Positions 1-7,250 of a stretch of DNA of 28,208 bases are shown here, piece by piece (positions within the stretch are counted from its first letter, which is position 1; every line of letters starts with the position of its first letter). A model generated the notes under the pieces. That model made no database searches, was not told the DNA's origin, and was given only the letters and a program-made list of their open reading frames with translations. Position numbers and translations under genes: made by a program. Source of the stretch: Bacteroidales bacterium UBA4814 (GTDB lineage Bacteria; Bacteroidota; Bacteroidia; Bacteroidales; UBA7960); contig DHFW01000022.1 of NCBI GenBank assembly GCA_002402465.1, forward strand, positions 1-28,208, read 5' to 3'.

Positions 1-40
1 CCGGCTGTCCGACAAATTTTATTTCCGTATTTTTATCCAT
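1..40 (-). CDS. Transposase, N-terminal fragment of 13 codons
   Basis: An ATG at 40..38 on the minus strand opens a frame running off the window edge that reads MDKNTEIKFVGQP. A short N-terminus with a 'F-x-GQP' motif is, from memory, typical of IS4-family DUF4372 transposases in Bacteroidota. Only 13 residues are visible, so the assignment rests mainly on position: it starts about 90 bases inside a terminal inverted repeat that is shared with the other end of the window. It is cut by the window edge, not shown to be a pseudogene. Confidence 0.45.
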   Translation of the reverse strand, partial: MDKNTEIKFVGQP

Positions 41-147
41 GTTGATGTTTGTTTGTGTGGTAACTGCAAACATACAACATGGGGGTGAAACCTTCTGGGA
101 GTAACCCCTATTTTTTCATCATCAGAATTTTAGTCGGACACTACTGA
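1..147 (-). mobile_element. End of an insertion sequence (truncated by window edge)
   Basis: On the minus strand the sequence from 147 downward begins with a 17-base end (147..131) that recurs exactly, inverted, as the last 17 bases of the window. It is followed by about 90 bases of leader and then a start codon at 40 opening a transposase-like frame. That order, terminal repeat then leader then transposase start, is what the 5' end of an IS looks like. The IS body lies beyond base 1. The family is not certain; the transposase start resembles IS4-type (DUF4372) proteins of Bacteroidota. Confidence 0.6.
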
Positions 148-171
148 TAATTTAATATTTCCTGAACCAAT

Positions 172-200
172 AAAATGCCGGACTTTCCGGCATTTTATTT
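172..200 (+). terminator. Hairpin terminator beside the IS end
   Basis: A perfect 10-bp stem (172-181 with 187-196) with a 5-base loop is followed by T-rich sequence. It is A-rich before and T-rich after, so it could stop transcription from either side. It probably belonged to a gene interrupted or displaced by the IS, since no upstream gene remains. An in-frame ATG at 175 lies inside this stem and is therefore an unlikely start for the downstream gene. Confidence 0.7.
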
Positions 201-264
201 GTACTTTTCTGGGAAGCCCGCCCTTTTTTTCCTATTTTTACCTGTGAATCAACACTATCAGGAT

Positions 265-2199
265 ATGAAACAGGAAGAAAATAAGCAAGTGAAGAAAACA
301 GCGCCAAGGCCTGAAAGGACCGTTTTACAAACCCGTATCATCGATGATGTTTTTACTGATGCTGTCGACAGCGTAAAACCCCGCTTCGAGGTCGATATTG
401 ATGCCTACGTAAACCGGCTTTGGGAGGCCAACCCCGACATTTACCAGTTGCTGAAAAAGGCTCCCTCGCTCGATGCTGCCCGCGACCAGCTTTACACTTA
501 CCTCGAAAAAGCCGAAAGAAAAATATTTGAAGTTAACAACGACCTTCATATCCTGGAGAAGTCTACTGTTAGAGAAGCCATTAGGGTGTTTAAGAGCATT
601 ATTGGCCCCGTAAACGAATACAGGACCGGCGTTTCGGCCCTTAATTACCTTCTGAAACTGGCCCAGGGGCAGGTAGAAGAAGTCAAGCTTGAAGTTTCAC
701 CGGGATTCCTTATGGAATTCATCAACCTTTTCCGTGGTGTGGATGGGCGGTCTAACATCTATTTCGAATCGAAGCAGGCCAAGAAAGGTATTCCAGGCTT
801 TCTGCAAATGGAAGGCCGCCAGGCCTCCGAGGCCCGTGCTGAAATCCTCAATGAGCTTTCATCCAACATGAAGAAATACCTGCGCAAGTATCCCAGCGGC
901 ATGGAGGAAGAAGTCATTACCTGGCGCAAAGCCAACCAGAAACGCATCATGAAATATTTCGGTGCCACTGAAAAAGACTGGAACGACTACCAGTGGCACC
1001 TTAAGCATGTGATTAAAGATGCTCAGCCCTTGTTCGACCTAATTGAACTTACCGAAGAACAGCGTCAGGCCGTTTCCTTGGCTTCAAAAAACAAGGTGCC
1101 TTTTGGCATTACACCTTACTACCTTAGCCTGATGGATAATAAACTGAACATTGGCTACGACCATGCCATTCGTGCCCAGGTAATTCCGCCTCTTGACTAT
1201 GTGGAAAAGATGGTCGAAAACCGTGAAAACCGGGGGCTACAGTTCGACTTTATGGGTGAGCACGACACCTCGCCGGTCGATTTGGTTACGCGCCGCTACC
1301 CCGGCATTGCCATCCTGAAACCTTACAACACCTGCGCACAAATTTGCGTTTACTGTCAGCGCAACTGGGAAATAGACCAGGTACTCGACCCCAAGGCTCT
1401 AGCCAAGCGTGAGCAGATTAACAATGCTCTGGAGTGGATGGACGAAAACCCGGCTGTTGGCGATGTGCTCATTACCGGTGGCGACCCCCTGGTAATGCGC
1501 GATGAGGTGCTTAAAGGAATCCTAGAAGAAGTAACTGCCAAAAAGCATGTATACCGCATTCGTATTGGCTCGCGCACGCCTGTTGTGCTGCCCCAGCGTC
1601 TCACCCAGAAAACCATCGACCTGCTGGCTTCTTTCCAGGAGTTTGGTAAACGACAGGTCAGCATCATCACCCATTTCGAACACTCTTACGAAATCACACC
1701 CGAAGCCATGAGGGCCATTGAGCGCATTCGCAAAGCCGGCATGATGGTATATAACCAGGAGGTGTTTACCGTGGAGAACTCCCGCCGCTTTGAATCAGTA
1801 AAACTGCGTCTCGACCTTAAGAGCATTGGCGTGGACCCCTATTACACTTTTAATATGAAAGGCAAGGAAGAAACCCGCAAATACATGGTGCCCATTGCCC
1901 GCATTCTACAGGAAAGAAAAGAAGAAGCCCGTTTGCTTCCTGGTCTCGACCGCACCGATGAACCGGTTTTCAACGTACCCAAACTGGGGAAAAACCAGCT
2001 CATGGCTTGGCAGGACCACCGCCTGGTTATGATACTGCCCAACGGCGCCAGGGTGTACGAATTCCACCCCTGGGAAAAGAACATTCAGCCCATTCCGCCC
2101 TATAATTACGTAGATGTGCCCATTTACGACTACCTGGAGGAACTGGCCGCAAGGGGCGAAAATATCAGGGATTACCGCAACATCTGGTTCTACTATTGA
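265..2199 (+). CDS. KamA-family radical SAM aminomutase, probably glutamate 2,3-aminomutase-like
   Basis: 644 aa from the ATG at 265; the in-frame ATG at 175 is rejected because it lies inside a terminator hairpin. Residues about 1-250 are an extension absent from classical lysine 2,3-aminomutase (about 416 aa). Residues about 255-644 are the KamA core: radical SAM CxxxCxxC at C357/C361/C364, then GGDPL, then SRTPVVLPQR. The PLP lysine is K576 in VPKLGK, and the Arg after the cluster (CQRN) is kept. The two aspartates that bind the lysine side-chain amine in the Clostridium enzyme (D293, D330) are here K532 and N570. This Lys/Asn pair is, from memory, the signature reported for glutamate 2,3-aminomutase (Lys332/Asn369 in C. 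difficile). The family forms beta-amino acids using SAM, a 4Fe-4S cluster and PLP. A terminator follows, so it is a separate unit from the saccharopine genes. Family is very sure; substrate is inferred. Confidence 0.9.
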   Translation: MKQEENKQVKKTAPRPERTVLQTRIIDDVFTDAVDSVKPRFEVDIDAYVNRLWEANPDIYQLLKKAPSLDAARDQLYTYLEKAERKIFEVNNDLHILEKSTVREAIRVFKSIIGPVNEYRTGVSALNYLLKLAQGQVEEVKLEVSPGFLMEFINLFRGVDGRSNIYFESKQAKKGIPGFLQMEGRQASEARAEILNELSSNMKKYLRKYPSGMEEEVITWRKANQKRIMKYFGATEKDWNDYQWHLKHVIKDAQPLFDLIELTEEQRQAVSLASKNKVPFGITPYYLSLMDNKLNIGYDHAIRAQVIPPLDYVEKMVENRENRGLQFDFMGEHDTSPVDLVTRRYPGIAILKPYNTCAQICVYCQRNWEIDQVLDPKALAKREQINNALEWMDENPAVGDVLITGGDPLVMRDEVLKGILEEVTAKKHVYRIRIGSRTPVVLPQRLTQKTIDLLASFQEFGKRQVSIITHFEHSYEITPEAMRAIERIRKAGMMVYNQEVFTVENSRRFESVKLRLDLKSIGVDPYYTFNMKGKEETRKYMVPIARILQERKEEARLLPGLDRTDEPVFNVPKLGKNQLMAWQDHRLVMILPNGARVYEFHPWEKNIQPIPPYNYVDVPIYDYLEELAARGENIRDYRNIWFYY

Positions 2200-2234
2200 G
2201 GTTGAAACAAGCGATTAACAGCTTAAAAATAAAT

Positions 2235-2268
2235 AGTCCGGCAGTCTCATGCCGGACTGTTTTTTTTT
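2235..2268 (+). terminator. Rho-independent terminator after the aminomutase gene
   Basis: A 9-bp GC-rich stem (2235-2243 with 2250-2258) with a 6-base loop is followed by nine T (2260-2268). It lies 35 bases after the stop codon at 2199. It separates the aminomutase from the saccharopine genes. Confidence 0.9.
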
Positions 2269-2270
2269 GT

Positions 2271-2278
2271 TATGTTTG
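2271..2278 (+). promoter_or_regulatory. Candidate -7 promoter box for the saccharopine genes
   Basis: TATGTTTG matches the Bacteroidota TAnnTTTG -7 consensus, directly after the terminator and 45 bases before the ATG at 2323. No good -33 TTTG box is seen at the usual 19-21 base spacing, so support is only partial. Confidence 0.4.
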
Positions 2279-2322
2279 CCCTTAAAATTTTACTAACTGC
2301 TATTAGCGCAAAATTCTGAAAC

Positions 2323-3633
2323 ATGAGTGTATTGATCGGTATCAGGCATGAGGATAAGTATAAAATGGAACGCAGGGTGGCCATCACTCCCAGGCATGTT
2401 GAGAAATTAATTAAACACCAAAAGCTCGATTTTGTGGTGCAAAGTTCGCCCAAGCGTATTTTTTCCGACGAAGAGTTTCGCCAGGCCGGAGCCAGCGTGG
2501 AGAACGACCTGAAAAAATGCAAAGTAATTTTCGGGGTAAAGGAAATCCCCGAAAGCTTCTTCGAACCCGAAAAAACCTATGTTTTCTTCAGCCACGTGAT
2601 AAAAGGCCAGCCTTACAATATGCCCATGCTTAAAAAAATGATGGAGCTTGGCTGCAACCTCATTGATTACGAGCGCATTGTCGACGATCAAAACAAACGC
2701 CTCATCTTTTTTGGAAAGTTTGCCGGGCTGGCCGGGATGATCAACTCCCTGTGGAGCGTAGGGCAAAGGTTAAAGGAATATGGCTACGACGAAAATCCCT
2801 TTCTGAAAATAAAGCAGGCCCATCATTACCATTCGCTTGAAGAAGCCAAACAGGAAATTTCAGAAGTTGGCCAGCAGATTGCCGAAAAAGGCTTGCATGA
2901 AGAATTGCTGCCCTTCACCATTGGGTTTACCGGCTATGGCAATGTTTCTGCAGGCGCACAGGAAATCGCCAACCTTTTACCATCAAAGGAAATATCGCCC
3001 GAAAAACTGCTGGAACTGAGAAATCGCGGTGAGGTGGTCTCCAATGTGATTTACAAAGTCATTTTCAAGGAAAAACACCTCTCGAAGCGCAAAGATGGTA
3101 GTGCCTTCGATCTTCAGGACTACTACCAGCACCCCGAAAAGTACGAGAACGATTTTGAGCAGTATATCCCCCATCTTTCAGTGTTGATGAACTGCATGTA
3201 CTGGGATGCCCGTTATCCTCGTATTGTCACCAAAGATTACATGGAGCAGGCTTTCAAAGCCGGACGCCCAAAAATGGTGGTAATTGGCGACGTGACCTGC
3301 GATCCCAACGGCTCCATTGAGTTTACTCACAAGGGTACTGAAATTGAAGACCCTGTGTTTGTGTATAATCCTTTTACAAGGAAGCCCACCATGGGATTTA
3401 AGGGTGAAGGCATGCTGGTTATGGCCGTCGATATTCTGCCCAGCGAGCTGCCCCGCGATTCGTCTGAAGCCTTTGCTGATGCACTGTTCAATTTCATTAA
3501 GCCCATTGCCCTTGCCGATTACGATCTGCCTTTCGAAGACCTCGACCTGCCCAGGGCCATTAAAAAAGCCCTGATACTTCATAAAGGGCAGCTTACACCC
3601 GATTACAAATACATTGAACAATATTTGAAATAA
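2323..3633 (+). CDS. Lysine-ketoglutarate reductase (saccharopine-forming), LOR half
   Basis: 436 aa. It matches the N-terminal half of the bifunctional lysine-ketoglutarate reductase/saccharopine dehydrogenase, with an alanine dehydrogenase/transhydrogenase-type N-terminal domain (about residues 4-130) and a C-terminal nucleotide-binding part. Motifs FGVKEIP (K73) and FFSHVIKGQ (H91) correspond to the catalytic Lys/His pair of Lys1-type enzymes. The reaction condenses L-lysine and 2-oxoglutarate to saccharopine with NAD(P)H, in the cytoplasm. The next gene, 36 bases downstream on the same strand, encodes the partner saccharopine dehydrogenase, so together they mirror the two halves of the fused animal/plant enzyme. 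Members of this phylum normally make lysine by the diaminopimelate route, so a degradative role is inferred. Start at the ATG at 2323. Confidence 0.88.
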   Translation: MSVLIGIRHEDKYKMERRVAITPRHVEKLIKHQKLDFVVQSSPKRIFSDEEFRQAGASVENDLKKCKVIFGVKEIPESFFEPEKTYVFFSHVIKGQPYNMPMLKKMMELGCNLIDYERIVDDQNKRLIFFGKFAGLAGMINSLWSVGQRLKEYGYDENPFLKIKQAHHYHSLEEAKQEISEVGQQIAEKGLHEELLPFTIGFTGYGNVSAGAQEIANLLPSKEISPEKLLELRNRGEVVSNVIYKVIFKEKHLSKRKDGSAFDLQDYYQHPEKYENDFEQYIPHLSVLMNCMYWDARYPRIVTKDYMEQAFKAGRPKMVVIGDVTCDPNGSIEFTHKGTEIEDPVFVYNPFTRKPTMGFKGEGMLVMAVDILPSELPRDSSEAFADALFNFIKPIALADYDLPFEDLDLPRAIKKALILHKGQLTPDYKYIEQYLK

Positions 3634-3669
3634 TCACACATCGTCCAAACCATTAAAATACCTTTTTGT

Positions 3670-5007
3670 ATGAAGAAAGTTTTGATTCTTGGCGCCGGAA
3701 TGGTAGTAAAACCTATCGTAACATACCTGCTCGACAAGGGCTATTTGGTTACCATAGCAACCCGCACACGCTCAAAAGCCGAAGACATGATCCATGGCCA
3801 CCAGAATGGCAGGGCTGTGGCATGGACTGTTGACAATACTGAGGCCCTCGATGAAATGATTGCCTCGCATGACCTGACCGTGAGCCTCTTACCATGGATC
3901 CACCACATTATGGTGGCCAAACATTGCATAAAGCACAAAAAAAACATGGTTACCACCTCCTACGTGAAGCCTGAGATGAAAGCGCTGGACCAGGAAGCCA
4001 AAGATGCGGGCATCATTATTCTGAATGAACTTGGCCTCGACCCGGGTATTGACCATATGGGTGCCATGCGCATTATCGACCACATACATAACCAAGGCGG
4101 AAAGGTGGAAGAATTTTACAGCATTTGCGGAGCTTTGCCAGCCCCCGAAGCGGCTACAAACCCATTTAAGTACAAATTCTCGTGGAGCCCCAAAGGGGTG
4201 GTAATGGCCGGCAACAACGATGGCAACTACCTGCGCCACGGAAAAGTGCATTACATCCCTACCCAGGATCTTTTCAAAAATCCACTTTCGGTCGATTTTC
4301 CCGGGGTAGGTAAACTTGAAATCTATCCCAACCGCGACAGCATGCCATATGTCGAACTTTACGGAATTCCGGAAACAAAGACCATGATGCGCGGCACTTT
4401 CCGCTATCCGGGCTGGTGCGAGAGCCTCGATGCCATGAAGGCCCTGAAGCTTATCAGCAGCGACAATTACGATTTTACCGGGAAAACCTATGCCGAAATG
4501 GTGGCCATGCTCATTGGGGAAGCCGATGCCAGCAACATCAGGGAAAAAGCGGCCAGATTTCTTGGACTGCCGGCGGATGCCTACGCATTAGACGCACTGG
4601 AATGGCTGGGCTTATTCAGTAATGAGAATATGAACCGGCAAAACGACACCCCTTTCGAAATTACTTCAGACCTGATGATAGCCAAAATGGAGCTGGGACG
4701 CGAAGAGCGCGACATGGTAGCCATGCAGCACGTGTTCCTGGCATCGTATCCCAATGGAAAACGCGAGGTAATAAAATCGTCCATGCTCGACTTCGGCACC
4801 CTGGCCACCGACACGGCTGTGGCCCGCACCGTGGCACTGCCCGCTGCTGTGGGCGTGGAAATGATCCTCAACAACGAAATCGAAGTAAAAGGAGTTCATA
4901 TACCGGTTATCCCGGCCATTTATAATCCTATTCTCGATGCACTTGAAAAAATGAATATCCGCATGGTGGAAGAATTTGGCCTGCCCGAATCCGACATTAT
5001 TCAGTAA
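3670..5007 (+). CDS. Saccharopine dehydrogenase (L-glutamate-forming)
   Basis: 445 aa. An N-terminal Rossmann motif (GAGMVVKP, residues 8-15) is followed by SLLPWIHH, TTSYVKPEM and NELGLDPGIDHM, all characteristic of the Lys9-like saccharopine dehydrogenase and of the C-terminal half of the fused animal enzyme. It oxidises saccharopine to 2-aminoadipate-6-semialdehyde and glutamate. It follows the reductase gene by 36 bases with no terminator between them, and a strong terminator comes after it, so the two form one transcription unit. No aminoadipate-semialdehyde dehydrogenase is present in the window to continue the pathway. Confidence 0.9.
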   Translation: MKKVLILGAGMVVKPIVTYLLDKGYLVTIATRTRSKAEDMIHGHQNGRAVAWTVDNTEALDEMIASHDLTVSLLPWIHHIMVAKHCIKHKKNMVTTSYVKPEMKALDQEAKDAGIIILNELGLDPGIDHMGAMRIIDHIHNQGGKVEEFYSICGALPAPEAATNPFKYKFSWSPKGVVMAGNNDGNYLRHGKVHYIPTQDLFKNPLSVDFPGVGKLEIYPNRDSMPYVELYGIPETKTMMRGTFRYPGWCESLDAMKALKLISSDNYDFTGKTYAEMVAMLIGEADASNIREKAARFLGLPADAYALDALEWLGLFSNENMNRQNDTPFEITSDLMIAKMELGREERDMVAMQHVFLASYPNGKREVIKSSMLDFGTLATDTAVARTVALPAAVGVEMILNNEIEVKGVHIPVIPAIYNPILDALEKMNIRMVEEFGLPESDIIQ

Positions 5008-5028
5008 AAACAATCAGATAAATTTGTA

Positions 5029-5058
5029 AACGCCTCAAAATTTGAGGCGTTTTTTTTA
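5029..5058 (+). terminator. Rho-independent terminator after saccharopine dehydrogenase
   Basis: A near-perfect stem (5031-5039 with 5041-5049, effectively a 7-bp stem with a short AT loop) is followed by a run of T from 5050 to 5057. It lies 22 bases after the stop codon. Confidence 0.88.
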
Positions 5059-5088
5059 ATTTAAAGCTAAATCGTTTTAGTAAATGTT

Positions 5089-5096
5089 TATTTTTG
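5089..5096 (+). promoter_or_regulatory. Candidate -7 promoter box for the ROK gene
   Basis: TATTTTTG fits TAnnTTTG and lies 36 bases before the ATG at 5133, just after the preceding terminator. It overlaps a TTG (5094) that could be mistaken for an upstream start codon. No clear -33 box is seen. Confidence 0.5.
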
Positions 5097-5132
5097 CAAA
5101 GTAACATTGGGTATTCTCGAAAAAAACCACTA

Positions 5133-6266
5133 ATGGACTTTTCAAATGATAAACGCGTAGTTCTGACCCTTGACGGCGGAGGAACCAATTTTGTATTCTC
5201 GGCCATTCAGGGCAACCGCGAAATAGTACAACCCATTACCTATCCATCGAACGGGCACGAGCTGCAACCTTGTCTTGAAACCATAATCAAGGGGTTTCGC
5301 GAAATAAGCCAACAGCTCGGCACCAAGCCCGAGGCCATTAGCTTTGCCTTCCCCGGGCCTAGCGATTATCTAAATGGCATTATCGGCAACCTTGAAAACC
5401 TTCCCGCTTTCCGCGGAGGCGTTGCCCTTGGCCCCATGCTCGAGGAGACTTTTCAGGTGCCTGTTTACATAAACAACGACGGCGACCTTTTTGCTTACGG
5501 CGAAGCCATTTCGGGTTTTCTGCCCAGGGTAAACCAAATGCTTCGCAAGGCAGGAAGCACGCGCCAGTATAAAAACCTGATCGGCATTACGCTGGGTACA
5601 GGTTTTGGAGCAGGCCTGGTGCGTAACAACGAGCTGATTTTGGGCGATAATGGCGCCGCAGGTGAAATCTGGGTGGTTCGAAGCAAACTCCACCCCCACT
5701 CTTTCTCTGAGGAATGCGTGAGCATCAGAGCCGTAAAACGCGTATATGCCGAACATTGCAGTGATTGCGCCGGCCAGAACCTTACCCCAAAAGAAATATA
5801 CGAAATTGCTCTGGGACAACGAATGGGCCACCAGGAAGCCGCAAAGGAAGCCTTCAGGCAGATGGGAGAATCGATTGGCGAAGCCCTGGCCAGCGCCCTT
5901 ACCCTTTTTGACGGACTTGTGGTAATTGGTGGCGGACTGGCCAACGCCTGGCCATTGTTTTTGCCCGAAACCATCAGAGAACTCAACGGCACCATCGAAA
6001 AACTCGACGGTCGCAAGATTGGCAGATTGGAAATCAGCGCCTTTAACCTTGAAGACCAGAACGAAACACAGCAGTTCATTGCCGGAAAGGTGAGCCGCAT
6101 AAAGGTTCCATTTTCCGAAAAAACCATTCTTTACGATGCCCTGAAAAGAACCGGTATCGGAATAAGCAAACTGGGTACAAGCCAAGCAGTGGCCATTGGG
6201 GCCTATGCTTTTGCCCTGAACGAAATTGACAAAAAAGTCCAAACGAACTTATTATTGCAAAAATGA
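5133..6266 (+). CDS. ROK-family protein lacking the zinc motif (putative sugar kinase)
   Basis: 377 aa from the ATG at 5133; an upstream in-frame TTG at 5094 lies in the promoter box and is rejected. The N-terminal phosphate-binding motif LDGGGTN, the central ITLGTGFGAGLV and the C-terminal VIGGGLAN mark the ROK/actin-like ATPase fold used by glucokinases and N-acetylhexosamine kinases. NNDGD supplies the probable catalytic aspartate. The usual ROK segment 'GH...CxCGxxGCxE' is missing: after GAAGE comes IWVVRSKLHPHSFSEEC, so the zinc ligands are not recognisable. There is no DNA-binding N-terminus, so this is a kinase-type rather than a repressor-type ROK protein. The sugar substrate is unknown; the NagB-like gene nearby makes an amino sugar conceivable (inference). 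Confidence 0.8.
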   Translation: MDFSNDKRVVLTLDGGGTNFVFSAIQGNREIVQPITYPSNGHELQPCLETIIKGFREISQQLGTKPEAISFAFPGPSDYLNGIIGNLENLPAFRGGVALGPMLEETFQVPVYINNDGDLFAYGEAISGFLPRVNQMLRKAGSTRQYKNLIGITLGTGFGAGLVRNNELILGDNGAAGEIWVVRSKLHPHSFSEECVSIRAVKRVYAEHCSDCAGQNLTPKEIYEIALGQRMGHQEAAKEAFRQMGESIGEALASALTLFDGLVVIGGGLANAWPLFLPETIRELNGTIEKLDGRKIGRLEISAFNLEDQNETQQFIAGKVSRIKVPFSEKTILYDALKRTGIGISKLGTSQAVAIGAYAFALNEIDKKVQTNLLLQK

Positions 6267-6275
6267 AGAACCCTG

Positions 6276-6293
6276 TTTCCCCTGTCGGGGAAA
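6276..6293 (+). terminator. Weak hairpin after the ROK gene
   Basis: A perfect 7-bp stem (6276-6282 with 6287-6293) with a 4-base loop lies 9 bases after the ROK stop codon. What follows is AT-rich but not a true T run, so termination may be incomplete and the MscS gene at 6320 may be partly read through. Confidence 0.4.
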
Positions 6294-6319
6294 TATTTAT
6301 TTAATCAAACTAAATAGGT

Positions 6320-7159
6320 ATGGAAAACTTTGGAATGGACAACAACAGTTTAAGTAGTTTTGTAAAATTTATTTCAGAATTTGCAGTCAATTACGGGCTG
6401 CGTCTCATTGGGGCTATTGTTGCTCTTGTCATTGGTTTTTGGCTGATAAAAAAATTCAGCAAGGCCTTGAAAAATATTTTTGAAAAACGTGATGTGGAGC
6501 CTTCGCTTGCCTCTTTTCTTCATTCGTTAATTGTCATTATTCTGAAGGTACTGGTGGTTATCAGTATTTTAGGCATGATTGGCATTCAAATGACCTCCTT
6601 TATTGCCATTTTAGGTGCTGCCGGTTTGGCCATTGGTATGGCTTTGTCGGGCACCCTGCAAAATTTTGCAGGCGGGGTCATCCTGTTGTTGCTTAAACCC
6701 TTTAAAGTAGGCGATTTTATTGAAGCCCAGGGTTTCTTGGGTACGGTTTCAGAAATTCAGATTTTTAATACAATTTTGAGGACTCCGGACAACAAGCTTA
6801 TCATTATCCCCAATGGCCCGCTGGCCACCAATTCACTCACCAACTTTTCGGCCATGCCCACCCGCCGGGTCGACTGGAAGTTCAGCATTGCTTACGGCGA
6901 CAGTTTTCCAAAGGCCAAATCGGTATTGGAGCAGTTGCTCAAAAATGACAACCGCGTAATGCAGGATCCTGCTCCATTTATTGTGCTTTCTTCGCTCAGC
7001 GACAGCAGTGTGGACATTACCGTTCGGGCCTGGGTAAACTCGGGTGATTACTGGCCGGTATTTTTCGAAATGCAGGAAAAAGTATATGACACCTTCGCCA
7101 AAGAAGGCATCAATATTCCGTTCCCTCAAATGGATGTGCATCTGCACCAGCCGAAATAA
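6320..7159 (+). CDS. Small-conductance mechanosensitive channel (MscS family)
   Basis: 279 aa, the standard size for the short MscS class. Three predicted membrane segments lie near residues 20-43, 65-85 and 93-130. The third is the pore helix with the Gly/Ala-rich pattern AILGAAGLAIGMALSGTLQNFAGG. It is followed by the MscS beta domain (KPFKVGDFIEAQGFLGTVSEI, then PNGPLATNSLTNFS) and a C-terminal alpha/beta domain. It releases solutes during hypo-osmotic shock from the inner membrane. Start ATG at 6320; a second ATG at 6335 is possible. It converges with the NagB-like gene across a shared terminator. Confidence 0.93.
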   Translation: MENFGMDNNSLSSFVKFISEFAVNYGLRLIGAIVALVIGFWLIKKFSKALKNIFEKRDVEPSLASFLHSLIVIILKVLVVISILGMIGIQMTSFIAILGAAGLAIGMALSGTLQNFAGGVILLLLKPFKVGDFIEAQGFLGTVSEIQIFNTILRTPDNKLIIIPNGPLATNSLTNFSAMPTRRVDWKFSIAYGDSFPKAKSVLEQLLKNDNRVMQDPAPFIVLSSLSDSSVDITVRAWVNSGDYWPVFFEMQEKVYDTFAKEGINIPFPQMDVHLHQPK

Positions 7160-7171
7160 ACCGTTTATTTC

Positions 7172-7232
7172 AAAAAAAAAAAGAACAACCCCTTTTCATG
7201 CCAAAACCTGGCAAGAAAGGGGTTTGTTCTTT
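7172..7232. terminator. Bidirectional terminator between MscS and NagB-like genes
   Basis: Long arms (7180-7195 with 7216-7232, one bulged base) enclose a second small hairpin (7199-7203 with 7209-7213). An A run at 7172-7182 acts as the U tract for minus-strand transcripts, and the right arm ends in TTCTTT for plus-strand ones. It lies between two convergent stop codons. Confidence 0.85.
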
Positions 7233-7250
7233 GCAGTATTCCAACGATTG

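Noticed and set aside
175..264. Upstream in-frame start for the aminomutase
   Set aside because: The ATG at 175 is inside a perfect terminator stem, and the added residues are a hydrophobic low-quality stretch unlike the protein that follows.
265..5007. Lysine fermentation cluster of the clostridial type (kamA to kce and kdd)
   Set aside because: None of the other kam/kce/kdd genes is present, and the aminomutase pocket does not fit lysine.
5094..5132. TTG start for a longer ROK protein
   Set aside because: The TTG is part of the TATTTTTG promoter box, so it would lie upstream of the transcription start.
5370..6242. Long open frame on the minus strand opposite the ROK gene
   Set aside because: No recognisable motif; the plus-strand frame has clear ROK motifs.
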